Positions 19,813-29,090 of a stretch of DNA of 64,000 nucleotides are shown piece after piece. The stretch comes from Deltaproteobacteria bacterium (lineage in GTDB: Bacteria > UBA10199 > DSSB01 > JACPFA01). The translations under genes and the position numbers were made by a program. Below the pieces are notes generated by a model, which worked only from the letters and a program-made list of their open reading frames with translations, was not told where the DNA came from and ran no database searches. How positions within the stretch are numbered: the stretch's first letter is position 1; each line of letters opens with the position of its first letter. The stretch is taken from NCBI GenBank assembly GCA_016183235.1, contig JACPFA010000026.1, positions 97,284-161,283 of the forward strand. The letters are read 5' to 3'.

Positions 19813-20044
19813 GTCTTGCCGAAGCGGGCTAAGGGCTACCTTAAGTGTGTTTCCTCAACCCGCGCTCCGCTCCTCGTATTCGCATCAAAAAAATGTTGGT
19901 TTGTTTAGAAGTTAGTGTATTCCCTCTGGTCATACCCTAACTTCTACAAACCATACATTTTTTTGATGCTCATGACTCGTCGCTCTCGCGCAAAGGGTTT
20001 CGGAAAACACACTTAAGGTAGCCCTTAGCCCGCTTCGGCAAGAC
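19813..20044. repeat. hairpin element, 'GTCTT' family, copy 2
   Basis: Perfect 40-bp arms (19813-19852 and 20005-20044), beginning GTCTTGCCGAAGCGGG. The interior has a second nested stem between about 19881 and 19977, built on GCATCAAAAAAATGT and its complement, so the whole 232 bp can form one long hairpin. It lies between convergent mltG and the Phd-like gene. Confidence 0.9.
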
Positions 20045-20083
20045 TTTGCTCAAATAATAAAGGGGTCCTCTAAAAATAATTTT

Positions 20084-20422
20084 TTAGGAATTGGTTTTGT
20101 TGGGGGTGGAACTGACCGAGCCGGCGACGGGGGACCATTGGCCGGATAATGGGCTATCGGAGGTGGAAGCTTCTTGAGAAGCCGTTTGAGCGGCCTCGAG
20201 GGTTTTGCCAAGGGAAACCTTATTTTCTTCGTTGGCGACTTGCGTGGAGTTTTTTAGGGTAAGGTAATCTTCGTAACTGACAAAAACTTTGTAGGGCACG
20301 CCGTGGCGAGTAACAACGATATTGCAATCGCCTTCTTTGAGGCAATCGGCAAAACGGGCACGCGCTTCACTCACGCTGATAAACTTCAGGGGCCCCAGCT
20401 TTTTATCCCTGAATTCGAACAT
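20084..20422 (-). CDS. Phd/YefM-like antitoxin domain protein
   Basis: A 112-residue protein whose residues 12-55 (LKFISVSEARARFADCLKEG, VVTRHGVPYKVFVSYEDYL) match the DNA-binding Phd/YefM antitoxin fold. The C-terminal half is a low-complexity Ser/Thr/Ala-rich tail, not a normal toxin-binding helix. No Doc, RelE or PIN toxin gene is adjacent, so it is an orphan and may act as a plain transcription regulator. The gene upstream on the same strand encodes a lipoprotein. Confidence 0.65.
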   Translation of the reverse strand: MFEFRDKKLGPLKFISVSEARARFADCLKEGDCNIVVTRHGVPYKVFVSYEDYLTLKNSTQVANEENKVSLGKTLEAAQTASQEASTSDSPLSGQWSPVAGSVSSTPNKTNS

Positions 20423-20471
20423 ATTTGACTCATACGGGGGCTAGCAAAAAAAGTCAAATAGTTTCTAGCGA

Positions 20472-21512
20472 TTAGCGCTGAATAACGGCATTGTCTTGAA
20501 AAGACCTGGCACCAATTAGGACAAAAGAAGGGAGGGTCTCGTCAAAACTTTGGGGGGAAATGTCGCTTAAAAGCAAGATTTGAATGGGGGCCAGGGCCGG
20601 AAACTGGCTGTCGGAGGTGCCGATACCTGTGGGCAGGGTGGTGGAATTGAGGCCGGAGAGGAGGTTTTGGTATTGGGTGGCCGTGGGGCTGTAATAGCCA
20701 AAGGCGCCGTCGGTGTTATCGGTTAGGCTATCATCAAAAATTTGGGCGGCGGTTAAGACGGTTTGATCGTAGGTGAGCATGCGGCTAGTGAAGGTTAATT
20801 GAGCGCGGTCAGCGGCCTGGGCATAGGCCGGGTAACTGGGGTCGTTGGGATTAACCGGCGAAAATTGATAGGTGGTTCCGTTGTTGGCGGTAATGACCAA
20901 GGTGTAACGCTCGGCTAAATTAGCTTGGGCAAAGGCAGCGGTGCTGACCACGAATAAATAAGGGGCCTGTTCTGCCTCCATAATGGCAATGCGATTGCGA
21001 ACCACGCTTAGCAGGGCTTGGGCGGTGGGGGATTGGCTGTCTTTTGCAACGCGACCCTCCGTGTCGGTGGTGACTTCTTGTGGGATGATGCTGCGGGCCT
21101 CGCCCATGACCACTTGAATCATGGCCTGAGGGGGGATGACCAGTTTGACAGTTTCGTTTTGCAGCACCCCGTTGATGCGGTAATTGATTTTGCCAATGCC
21201 GGCTTGATGAGGGGTGATTTGATAAGTGATGGCCGAGCCATCATCGACAATGGCTAGGCTGGAGGCGAGCGTGGCTGGTTCAATGAGGATGTCGACAAGG
21301 TCGGCGGGTTGAAGGCCATCGATTTGAATTTGGTCCCAGCCCGGCAATACCCCACCCAGGGCCAGCGGCATGTAAGTGTCATAGGTGAATTGCAGGGGTT
21401 CAGCAGCGGGTAAGGTGGTGGGGTCTTCTGGCTCAGGGGCGATATTTAGGCCACACCCCAAACTTAGGGATAATGAACAAACAATGGTTATTAAGCGAAA
21501 CGACGGTTTCAT
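20472..21512 (-). CDS. lipoprotein, possible SleB-like cell wall hydrolase region
   Basis: A 346-residue lipoprotein (signal ending SLSLGCG). After an Ig-like beta region (about 45-125) comes IQVVMGEARSI, then SPTAQALLSVVRNRI near residues 133-172. This recalls the SleB hydrolase pattern, in which a glutamate is followed by AxxxVVLNR. FGYYSPTATQYQ could be the later conserved segment. The resemblance is partial and I would not assign a reaction. The start codon overlaps the stop of the upstream nucleotidyltransferase gene by one base (21512), so they may be co-transcribed. Confidence 0.55.
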   Translation of the reverse strand: MKPSFRLITIVCSLSLSLGCGLNIAPEPEDPTTLPAAEPLQFTYDTYMPLALGGVLPGWDQIQIDGLQPADLVDILIEPATLASSLAIVDDGSAITYQITPHQAGIGKINYRINGVLQNETVKLVIPPQAMIQVVMGEARSIIPQEVTTDTEGRVAKDSQSPTAQALLSVVRNRIAIMEAEQAPYLFVVSTAAFAQANLAERYTLVITANNGTTYQFSPVNPNDPSYPAYAQAADRAQLTFTSRMLTYDQTVLTAAQIFDDSLTDNTDGAFGYYSPTATQYQNLLSGLNSTTLPTGIGTSDSQFPALAPIQILLLSDISPQSFDETLPSFVLIGARSFQDNAVIQR

Positions 21513-21970
21513 TATTGCTTGCGGCTATGTTCAAGGAGTTTTTGGATATCAAGGAGATCCTGTGGCCTACCCATTTTCTTTTTCGCTTTGATAAGATCTT
21601 TTATACCCATGAGGTAAACAGGAGTTTTTCCGAACAAGATCTTTTTTCTGTTCTTCCAGGCCATCTTAAAGTCGACGCCTTCAATATCCATTTTTATATC
21701 AACCCGAACAGGTGCAACGCCAATTTGATAAATTAGTTTTTTATTTTGAAAATCTTGCGGATTGATACCCGATAAAGGGGCCCCAAATTTTTTTAATGCA
21801 GCATAGACTTTTTGATGATCATTTAAATCTGGGAAAACCCATACATCGATATCTTTCGTATAGCGGGGCTCTGTATAATAAATAACTGCATAAGCTCCTA
21901 CGATAAGATATTTAATCTTGAAGCCATTCAATGTTTTGAACAGATCTTCGTAGTCGGAGCTTAGGTGCAT
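21512..21970 (-). CDS. nucleotidyltransferase-fold protein (DUF6036/AbiEii-like)
   Basis: A 152-residue minimal nucleotidyltransferase-like protein. Its signature is IKYLIVGAYAVIYYTEPRYT followed by KDIDVWV, in which the two aspartates of DID would bind metal. The C-terminal IKDLIKAKKKMGRPQDLLDI matches the usual end of this family (a lysine-rich helix, then a D-x-D/I helix). Such proteins are often toxin or defence components paired with a small upstream gene. Here it overlaps the small gene 21912-22148. AAGAGGAAAAA precedes the ATG. Confidence 0.75.
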   Translation of the reverse strand: MHLSSDYEDLFKTLNGFKIKYLIVGAYAVIYYTEPRYTKDIDVWVFPDLNDHQKVYAALKKFGAPLSGINPQDFQNKKLIYQIGVAPVRVDIKMDIEGVDFKMAWKNRKKILFGKTPVYLMGIKDLIKAKKKMGRPQDLLDIQKLLEHSRKQ

Positions 21971-22148
21971 TTTTTCCTCTTATTTTAAAAAAATCCCCAA
22001 TCATCCCCCATGCTGCCTCAAACCGAGCTTGAGGGCCGGCCTGCTTCCAAAACTCAATATCAAATTTTTTTGCTGCGCGCTGGGAATGGGTTTTATGTTC
22101 CCAAATCTTCAGGGGCCCTTTTTTAGTAATCTTAATTGTTTTTAACAT
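21912..22148 (-). CDS. small partner protein of the nucleotidyltransferase, 78 aa
   Basis: A small basic protein whose core FWKQAGPQARFEAAWGMIGD followed by an RRSVQ-type tail recurs, from memory of the family, beside DUF6036 nucleotidyltransferases. It probably acts as cognate antitoxin or partner; that role is inferred. ATG 22148 is chosen over a GTG three codons upstream. The last 59 bp overlap the start of the nucleotidyltransferase gene in another frame. Confidence 0.6.
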   Translation of the reverse strand: MLKTIKITKKGPLKIWEHKTHSQRAAKKFDIEFWKQAGPQARFEAAWGMIGDFFKIRGKNAPKLRLRRSVQNIEWLQD

Positions 22149-22273
22149 AAAAAACACTCAAATCCAGAACTCAAATAATATCGGTTAGCAGAAAAAAGAT
22201 CTATAAAATTATTGCGAGCAACAAAGGCATCTTTGAGGCGATTTAGAGCTATTGTTCAATCCTAGGGAGATGC

Positions 22274-24586
22274 ATGGTAAGTCCTATAAATCATTCACAA
22301 GATCCACAATTAGCGCAGGCCTTGCGGTTGCGAGGTGCTGAGCTGTTGCGCTTTGGCAATGAGCAGCAAAAGGGCGTTGGTGCATCGTTATTACAATGGG
22401 TCGAAGAACAAGGGGGATATGAAGGTGCATTAGCAGCCAGTGAATTATGTAAAGGAGGCGCTGAGAGCAAACACGGGTGTAGCAGTGTGGAGCGAGTGAT
22501 GGGCGGGGCCACGCAGGTGATGCAGAATCTAGACTTCGAGCATGTGGCCTTATTAGCCGGGGTAGGGTTGTTGGGGCAAGTGACCCGCAATGGGGTGATG
22601 GGATGGATGGGAAGGCGAGTTGAGAGTTGGTGGAATCGAGGCAGACCGGCGACAATATTGGCTAAAGGTGCGGGGGTTACGACCGAAGTAATGGGTATCA
22701 CCGGGATAGGGGTGGCGCATAAGGTAAAGGCGGGACAACCGGTTAATGTAGGGGAAGAGTTTTTTCACACTGGGATAGGGTGGTTGGGATTAAGGTTGGG
22801 GATGGAGGGATTGGGTGTTGTGCCCAAGGCGCTTCATCAATGGGGAAGGTATGAGGTGCCAAGGCTAGCCGGGGCCATGACGTTCAGCCGGGTGACGAGT
22901 GCCTTTGTGGGAGGCACGGTGGGAATGGTGGCGGTAGGACAAGATGTTTACCAAGCGACGACGACGCAAGCGCAATTTATGGTGGGGATGCGGGGTGTGC
23001 ATGAATTTATTCCAGCCTACGGGAGAGCCGCGACAAAGTTACACAACCAAGGTCGTTTTTTGGCTGCAAAACTTGACCTGACAAAATATCCAAAACTTTT
23101 AAAATCATTTCAATGGCCCAATTTCCCATCGGCTGGAATGAAGCCACTACTTGCTGGGGCTAATTCCGAAGGATCTCGTGCCAGTTTAAGTGTAAAGCTT
23201 CCTGAAGCAGATAAAGGTGGTTTTCGATCCTATTCTACAGGGGTTCCAGGGTCGGTTAGAAACATGCCGATTTCTGATCGACAAATTCATCAAACGTTGG
23301 ATTATGTAAACACACTTCCGCCTTTTAATGTAAGGCGCGGGGTTTCGAAAAGATCTCCTGTCGAGGGAGGGCAAGGGGCTGAGGCAGCTGTTCCTCTAAG
23401 TGATAGTGATTTAACTGGGAGTATACCCCATTTCAAAATAGACATTAAAAATCCCAATGAATTTTTTCGATCTATAGGAGAGGCGATTCGGGAGAAAGGA
23501 GATTTGTTTAATAACACCCTTGGTATTTACGAACAGAACTGGCCCATAGGATATCTCAAATTTAGTATCGTTACAGGAAGTAACGTTTATCAACTAGCGT
23601 TTATGGATGCATTTATTGACCCCACTGTTCGTGGAAGAGGGATTTATCGCCTTATTTCGAGTTATTTGGTGGGGGCTACCCTGTATGAAGCTGCGCGTTT
23701 TGAGAAGCCTCTAGAGGTCATTCACCACCAAGTAAGAAATTTTGATTTAAGACAATGGTACATGGAAGCCAGGATGGAAGAATTCCCCATTGTAGATGAA
23801 ACGGAGGCTCTGGCAGAATCTTTTTCTCCTTCTTATGGGGGAATGAGTTTAACCAACGATGGCAGGTTTATATCTGCCCCAGTGATTCCAAGTTTTCGAG
23901 TTACCCACGATAGCCACCCACTAAAGGTGCAACTTGATCCGTACAAAAGAGCAGATAAAGTCTTAAGATATGTAAAAACGCTCCCCCCCTTTAATATTGA
24001 GCCTACAGGTTTGCCCCGAAGACCCTCTTACTGTAGGCAGAGCGAGCATCAAGATTTAGATAGAAAACTGTCTTATATGGGGGCAAGTTATTATCCTTTT
24101 TACTTCGATCCCCAGGACCCAACCCCAACTTTTTTCGCCTTATTAACGTGGTTGGACCATAATCCAAGCGGTGGTCAAGGAATGGTTATCCCCCGACGCC
24201 CAAGTTCCATGTTACGAGGGGGGCTAATCCCCTTAGGGTATCGTTCCTTTGAAGTTCGCTCGACCCCCGCCGACTATGCGCTTACTTATTTTGACGTTTA
24301 TGTTCACCAAGCCTCCCGTGGCCAAGGGCTAAGGGATGCGATGGATGCAAATCTTTTAGGCGCACTTCTCTATAAGGCGGCCAGTGAAGGCAAAGGGGTT
24401 ACCGTGACTTATTGGAATGTGGGAAATCCTCTTAACAAGATGCGATATAAGGCGGCAGGCTTGGAGGAGGTATCCCCGGAGGTTTTTGGAAGTGATATAG
24501 AAGGATTGTTTACGACCCATTTCAGGATTCAACATGCCGGTCATTTACTAAAACAATTTTTACAAGATAGCGAGCAAAGTCAATAA
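22274..24586 (+). CDS. large protein with glycine-rich N-terminal half and two GNAT-like repeats
   Basis: A 770-residue protein I cannot assign to a known family. Residues 1-270 are Gly/Val-rich with several weakly hydrophobic stretches (HVALLAGVGLLGQV, AFVGGTVGMVAVG) and no signal peptide. Then come two related halves, each opening with YVNTLPPFN (344) or YVKTLPPFN (566). Each continues about 110 residues later with a GNAT-type acetyl-CoA loop: VRGRGIYR (451) and SRGQGLRD (681). Each is followed by an LxGAxLYxAA helix. This argues for a tandem duplication of an acetyltransferase-like domain. The ATG at 22274 follows CTAGGGAGATGC. It overlaps convergent glpK by 7 bp. Confidence 0.65.
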   Translation: MVSPINHSQDPQLAQALRLRGAELLRFGNEQQKGVGASLLQWVEEQGGYEGALAASELCKGGAESKHGCSSVERVMGGATQVMQNLDFEHVALLAGVGLLGQVTRNGVMGWMGRRVESWWNRGRPATILAKGAGVTTEVMGITGIGVAHKVKAGQPVNVGEEFFHTGIGWLGLRLGMEGLGVVPKALHQWGRYEVPRLAGAMTFSRVTSAFVGGTVGMVAVGQDVYQATTTQAQFMVGMRGVHEFIPAYGRAATKLHNQGRFLAAKLDLTKYPKLLKSFQWPNFPSAGMKPLLAGANSEGSRASLSVKLPEADKGGFRSYSTGVPGSVRNMPISDRQIHQTLDYVNTLPPFNVRRGVSKRSPVEGGQGAEAAVPLSDSDLTGSIPHFKIDIKNPNEFFRSIGEAIREKGDLFNNTLGIYEQNWPIGYLKFSIVTGSNVYQLAFMDAFIDPTVRGRGIYRLISSYLVGATLYEAARFEKPLEVIHHQVRNFDLRQWYMEARMEEFPIVDETEALAESFSPSYGGMSLTNDGRFISAPVIPSFRVTHDSHPLKVQLDPYKRADKVLRYVKTLPPFNIEPTGLPRRPSYCRQSEHQDLDRKLSYMGASYYPFYFDPQDPTPTFFALLTWLDHNPSGGQGMVIPRRPSSMLRGGLIPLGYRSFEVRSTPADYALTYFDVYVHQASRGQGLRDAMDANLLGALLYKAASEGKGVTVTYWNVGNPLNKMRYKAAGLEEVSPEVFGSDIEGLFTTHFRIQHAGHLLKQFLQDSEQSQ

Positions 24587-26061
24587 CTCCGCTTCACCGC
24601 GGCTTGCCAACGGGTGACGTGTTGATTGGCTTCGCGCTTATTCATTTTGGGATCGAAGATGCGATCGACTTTCCATGATTGAGTGATTTCGCTTTGATCT
24701 TTCCATAGACCCACGGCCAGGCCGGCCAAGAAGGCGGCGCCTAGCCCTGTGGTTTCGATCATTTGCGGGCGGAAGAGTTTGACGCCTAAAATATCGGCTT
24801 GGAATTGCATGAGTAAATTATTGGCCACGGCCCCACCATCGACTTTGAGGTTTTTAAGTTTTTTGCCCAAATCTTTGGTCATGGCTTGCAGGATGTCATA
24901 TTGAAAAAAGGCAATGCCTTCGAGGGTTGCCCTGGCAACGTGGGCGCGAGTGGTGGCGCGGGTAATGCCGGTGATAGTGCCGCGGGCCTCGGGCCGCCAA
25001 TGCGGTGCGCCCAAACCTACAAAGGCGGGCACAACCGTAACACCGCCTGAATCTGGCACACTCGCTGCTAGGGCTTCGATTTCGGAGGCTGAATTAATCA
25101 TTTTTAACCCGTCCCGTAACCATTGCACCGCAGCACCCGCGATAAAGGCGCTGCCTTCTAAGGCATAATTGACCTTGTTGCCGATCTTCCAGGCCACCGT
25201 GGTGAGCAATTTATTTTTAGAAGGCACAATTTTAGTGCCGGTGTTGAGTAAAATGAATGACCCGGTTCCATAGGTGCATTTAGCGCTGCCGACTTCAAAA
25301 CAGGCCTGCCCAAAAAGCGCGGCTTGTTGATCGCCCGCGATGCCGGCAATGGGAACGCCATCAGGGAGGCCGGGAACGCCTTGGGTGTGGCCGTAAACTT
25401 CGCTGCTCGAGCGGATTTCTGGCAGCAGGGCAGCCGGCACCCCTAAAATTTTCATAAGCTCTGCATCCCAGGCCAGGGTTGCAAGATTCATCAATAAGGT
25501 GCGCGAGGCATTACTGACATCGGTGACATGGGTTTGATGCCCCGTGAGTTTATAAATCAAAAAGGTATCGATGGTGCCAAAGGCCAACTCTCCGGTCTTG
25601 GCCCTGGCTTTGGCATGAGGGACATTGTCGAGCAGCCATTTAATTTTGGTCCCTGAAAAATAAGCGTCGAGCACCAACCCGGTCTTTTTTTTGAACTTAG
25701 CCTCATGCCCCGCCTTTTTGAGTTTGTTGCAAATATCGGCGGTACGGCGGCATTGCCATACAATAGCGTTGTGGATGGGTTTACCAGTGCTGCGTTCCCA
25801 AATGCCGGTGGTTTCACGTTGGTTGGTGATGCCGATGCCGGCGATGCGCCCCGCATCAACCCCAGTTTGCGTCAAAACGTCTTGAATGGTGCGGGTGGTG
25901 CACGCCCAAATTTCTTCTAAATTATGCTCGACCCAACCTTCTTGGGGGAAGTGCTGGGGGAATTCGTTATTTTTTTTGCCAACTAAATTTAAATCTTTGT
26001 CGATGAGTAAAACCGTGGTTCCGGTGGTGCCTTGGTCGATGGCGAGAATAAGATCTTTCAT
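24580..26061 (-). CDS. glpK: glycerol kinase
   Basis: A 493-residue FGGY kinase that makes glycerol 3-phosphate from glycerol and ATP. The N-terminus LAIDQGTTGTTVLLID is the phosphate-1 motif. GITNQRETTGIWERSTGKP, ASRTLLMNL, IAGDQQAALFGQACFEVG and PAFVGLGAPHWRPEARG are typical of GlpK. The start at 26061 follows AAGGAGTTTTCC; the frame is open 21 codons further upstream. No glpF or glpD is adjacent. Confidence 0.96.
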   Translation of the reverse strand: MKDLILAIDQGTTGTTVLLIDKDLNLVGKKNNEFPQHFPQEGWVEHNLEEIWACTTRTIQDVLTQTGVDAGRIAGIGITNQRETTGIWERSTGKPIHNAIVWQCRRTADICNKLKKAGHEAKFKKKTGLVLDAYFSGTKIKWLLDNVPHAKARAKTGELAFGTIDTFLIYKLTGHQTHVTDVSNASRTLLMNLATLAWDAELMKILGVPAALLPEIRSSSEVYGHTQGVPGLPDGVPIAGIAGDQQAALFGQACFEVGSAKCTYGTGSFILLNTGTKIVPSKNKLLTTVAWKIGNKVNYALEGSAFIAGAAVQWLRDGLKMINSASEIEALAASVPDSGGVTVVPAFVGLGAPHWRPEARGTITGITRATTRAHVARATLEGIAFFQYDILQAMTKDLGKKLKNLKVDGGAVANNLLMQFQADILGVKLFRPQMIETTGLGAAFLAGLAVGLWKDQSEITQSWKVDRIFDPKMNKREANQHVTRWQAAVKRSY

Positions 26062-26124
26062 GGAAAACTCCTTTTGTCGAATGGCAGTCGACGAACGACT
26101 AACGACTAATGGTAGGAGGGTCAA

Positions 26125-26904
26125 TTAAAAAGTTTTGCGTTTTTTTTGGTGGTTGAAGAATTTTAACAAGTGGTGAAAGAGTTTTTCGTGTTCGTAGTCG
26201 ACCGTGAGGATGTGATTGCTTTTGGATAAAGTAAGGGTTTCGACTTCAGGCGAACCAAGGGCCGCTCGAATATAATCCAAATTGCCGAAAGGAACGGTTT
26301 TATCGAGTTTAGAATGGGCGATAAAAGCGGGCTGGTGGATGTAGCGCAACTCCCCTCGCACCACCATTTGCAATTCCAACAATTCAGCCACACTACGCAC
26401 TGGGATTTTGGGATAGGTTTGGTAGCGACGCTTTGCCAAAGGCTCGTTAATGCCGGCATTGTACTTAGTCTGGTACCTATAAAGCCAACGTAAGGGTGTT
26501 TTCCACACGAAAGGAAAGACATGCCTCACCAAAAACCCATCTAAATAAAGCGGGGTCGCCATAAGGGCAATGGCTCGAACCGTTTGGGGATGGTTTTGGG
26601 CCAAGTGCAAGCTTAACAAGCCCCCCATGGAAAGCCCTGCCACAAAAACCCTTTCGCAATAACGGGCCAACCGTTTGAGTTCTGCCTCGCTGCTTTGGTA
26701 CCAATCTTCCCACCGGGTTTTTTCTAAATGAAGATGATGGGTGGCGTGGCCATCGATGATAGGCGCGCTGACCGTAAATTTGGCCTTGTGAAATCGAGCC
26801 GCAAACGCCTCCATGCATTGGGGGGTGCTGGTAAAGCCATGCAAGAGCAAAATCCCATGAGGGCCGCCTTTTAAAAACACCGGGCGAATGGTCTGGGTTA
26901 TCAT
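26125..26904 (-). CDS. alpha/beta hydrolase, carboxylesterase/monoacylglycerol lipase-like
   Basis: A cytoplasmic esterase of the EstA/Est30 type. HGILLLHGFTSTP forms the oxyanion site, VAGLSMGGLLSLHLA the nucleophile elbow, HSKLDKTVPF the acid and SNHILTVDYEHE the catalytic histidine. I start it at ATG 26904 where homology begins. A start at ATG 26931 is possible; the frame extends to 27003 without clear support. It is divergent from the polyprenyl synthase gene and upstream of glpK on the same strand with a 63-bp gap, so a lipid/glycerol link is possible but unproven. Confidence 0.85.
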   Translation of the reverse strand: MITQTIRPVFLKGGPHGILLLHGFTSTPQCMEAFAARFHKAKFTVSAPIIDGHATHHLHLEKTRWEDWYQSSEAELKRLARYCERVFVAGLSMGGLLSLHLAQNHPQTVRAIALMATPLYLDGFLVRHVFPFVWKTPLRWLYRYQTKYNAGINEPLAKRRYQTYPKIPVRSVAELLELQMVVRGELRYIHQPAFIAHSKLDKTVPFGNLDYIRAALGSPEVETLTLSKSNHILTVDYEHEKLFHHLLKFFNHQKKRKTF

Positions 26905-26968
26905 CCTCTTAATTATGACCCAACCTTGCATGCTTGACAAGCAAGCATCCGATCGGTAACGAGGCACC

Positions 26969-27973
26969 ATGGTCTTGCGTCTCGTTAAAGAAAATCTAGA
27001 CACCTACGATTTCGATAAGGTCTTGAGTGCCTATGCCCCGGCCATGGAGGCTTGTGAGCGGGCCATCAAAGAAAATCTTTTTTCCGATGTGCCCATGGTC
27101 ACCCAGGTGGCGGAGCATTTGGTGATGAGCGGCGGCAAGCGCTTGCGGCCTTTGTTGGTAGTTTTGGCCGCTGACCTTTGTGGCTATCAGGGGTTACGCA
27201 CCGCTACCTTTGGTACGGTTTTAGAATACATTCACACTGCAACCTTATTGCACGATGATGTCATTGACCATGCCCAACTCAGGCGGGGGCGCTCTTCTTG
27301 TAATGCAATTTGGGACAATAAAAGCTCGGTGTTGGTGGGCGATTTTTTATATTGCCGGGCTTCTTCTTTGATTGCCCAAGATGGCGATATTCAAGTGCTG
27401 GCGGCCATTACCCATGCCACCACTTATACCACCGAAGGCGAAATTTTAGAAGTTTTGAAATCGCGCGACTTGAGTTTGACGCAAGAAGAATACTTTAAAA
27501 TCATTGAATTCAAAACCGCCATTCTCATGTCTTGCGCCACCGAAGTGGGGGCAATTATTGGGCGGGCGAGCCGTAAAGAACAAGAGGCCCTGCGGCAATT
27601 TGGGCTTAACCTGGGGATCAGTTTTCAAGTGGCCGATGACGCGCTCGATTATAATAGTGAAGAATCGAAGTTTGGCAAAGCCAATGGGGTTGATCTTAAA
27701 GAAGGCAAGCTTACCTTGCCTATTTTGCTGGCCTTAAAACAGTGCGACGACAGAGAGCGCAAGGTCATCAAGGCTGGCCTCATGAGCAACCGTGACGGCC
27801 ACTTTGCCAAAGTGTTGGAGATTTTAAACAAGTATGGGGCCTTGCAAGAAACCCTGCAATTGGCGCAAACCAGGGCCGAGCTTGCCAAGGCGCAATTGGC
27901 CATCTTTCCCGATTCCAAACCTAAACAAATGCTCATGGCCCTCACCGACTATGTCGTGGCTAGAAATAAATAA
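26969..27973 (+). CDS. polyprenyl diphosphate synthase (IspB/HepT type)
   Basis: A 334-residue trans-isoprenyl diphosphate synthase that makes the side chain of respiratory quinones. The first Asp-rich motif is LLHDDVIDHAQLRRG and the second is VADDALDYN; GGKRLRPLLVVL is also conserved. The bulky residues before the first motif suggest a long-chain product, but chain length is not certain. GAGGCACC precedes the ATG. ychF follows 11 bp later. Confidence 0.93.
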   Translation: MVLRLVKENLDTYDFDKVLSAYAPAMEACERAIKENLFSDVPMVTQVAEHLVMSGGKRLRPLLVVLAADLCGYQGLRTATFGTVLEYIHTATLLHDDVIDHAQLRRGRSSCNAIWDNKSSVLVGDFLYCRASSLIAQDGDIQVLAAITHATTYTTEGEILEVLKSRDLSLTQEEYFKIIEFKTAILMSCATEVGAIIGRASRKEQEALRQFGLNLGISFQVADDALDYNSEESKFGKANGVDLKEGKLTLPILLALKQCDDRERKVIKAGLMSNRDGHFAKVLEILNKYGALQETLQLAQTRAELAKAQLAIFPDSKPKQMLMALTDYVVARNK

Positions 27974-27984
27974 GGAGAAGCAAC

Positions 27985-29079
27985 GTGGGATTTAATTGCG
28001 GCATTGTTGGGCTCCCCAATGTGGGGAAGTCGACCATTTTTAACGCGCTTACCCAGGCCAACGCCCAGGCCGCCAATTATCCTTTTTGCACCATTGATCC
28101 CAATGTGGGGGTGGTGCCCGTGCCCGATGAGCGTTTGCAAAAGCTAGCCGACATTTTTCAACCCGACAAACTAACCCCCACCACCGTAGAATTTGTTGAC
28201 ATTGCAGGGCTGGTCAAAGGTGCGTCAAAAGGGGAGGGCCTCGGCAACCAATTTTTGGGAAATATTAAAAATTGTGATGCGATTGTGCACATCTTGCGTT
28301 GTTTTGAAGATAGCGATGTGGTGCATGTAGAAGGCGAAGTGGATCCCATCCGTGATTTTGCAGTGGTAGAAACCGAATTGATGCTTAAAGACTTAGAGAG
28401 CGTCGATAAACGCATCCTCAGGGTAGAAAAAATTGCCAAAATGGGCGATAAGGCAGCAAAGCTAGAACTAGAAGCCCTTAGCAAGGCGAAGGCAACCCTG
28501 GATCAAGGCATCCCTTTGCGAAAAAGTTCACTTACCGAAGAAGAAAAATTACAATTGCACGACTTATATCTCATCACGATCAAGCCTATCATGATGGTGG
28601 CGAACACCAGCGAAGCAGATATTAAAAACCCTGGGCCCCATGTCAAACAAGTGGAAGCTCTTGCCCAAAAAGAGCAGGCCCCCTACGTGATTTTGTCAGG
28701 CAAGATGGAGGCAGAAATTGCGTCATTAGCTCCAGCCGACCAGCAAGAATTTTTGAAAGAATTGGGTTTGACGCATTCGGGATTAGGCCGGCTCGCCCAA
28801 GCTGGCTACCGGCTCCTCAACCTCGCCACCTTTTTTACCGCAGGCCCACAAGAAGTGCGCGCCTGGACCATCACCCAAGGCATGAAGGCGCCGCAGGCCG
28901 CTGGCAAAATCCACAACGATTTTGAAAAGGGCTTTATTAAGGCCGAGGTGTATCATTTTAATGATTTGATTAAGTGTGGAACCGAAGCCAAGGTTAAAGA
29001 GGCGGGGCTCTACCGCATTGAAGGCAAAGAGTATGTAGTGAAAGATGGGGACATTATGTTTTTTCGATTTAACGTGTGA
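27985..29079 (+). CDS. ychF: redox-regulated ATPase YchF (OLA1 family)
   Basis: A 364-residue P-loop protein of the Obg-HflX group that binds ribosomes and prefers ATP. P-loop GLPNVGKSTIFNALT, then NYPFCTIDPNVGVV, VDIAGLVKGASKGEGLGNQF and the C-terminal TGS-like domain (FFTAGPQEVRAWTI, AAGKIHNDFEKGFIKAEV). The start is GTG at 27985 after AAGGAGAAGC. It is full length. Confidence 0.97.
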   Translation: MGFNCGIVGLPNVGKSTIFNALTQANAQAANYPFCTIDPNVGVVPVPDERLQKLADIFQPDKLTPTTVEFVDIAGLVKGASKGEGLGNQFLGNIKNCDAIVHILRCFEDSDVVHVEGEVDPIRDFAVVETELMLKDLESVDKRILRVEKIAKMGDKAAKLELEALSKAKATLDQGIPLRKSSLTEEEKLQLHDLYLITIKPIMMVANTSEADIKNPGPHVKQVEALAQKEQAPYVILSGKMEAEIASLAPADQQEFLKELGLTHSGLGRLAQAGYRLLNLATFFTAGPQEVRAWTITQGMKAPQAAGKIHNDFEKGFIKAEVYHFNDLIKCGTEAKVKEAGLYRIEGKEYVVKDGDIMFFRFNV

Positions 29080-29090
29080 AGAAATTTAAA

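Noticed and set aside
22284-22768. Several long antisense frames within the 770-residue protein gene
   Set aside because: The sense frame has the coherent domain repeats; the antisense products are Pro/Ser/His-rich shadows.
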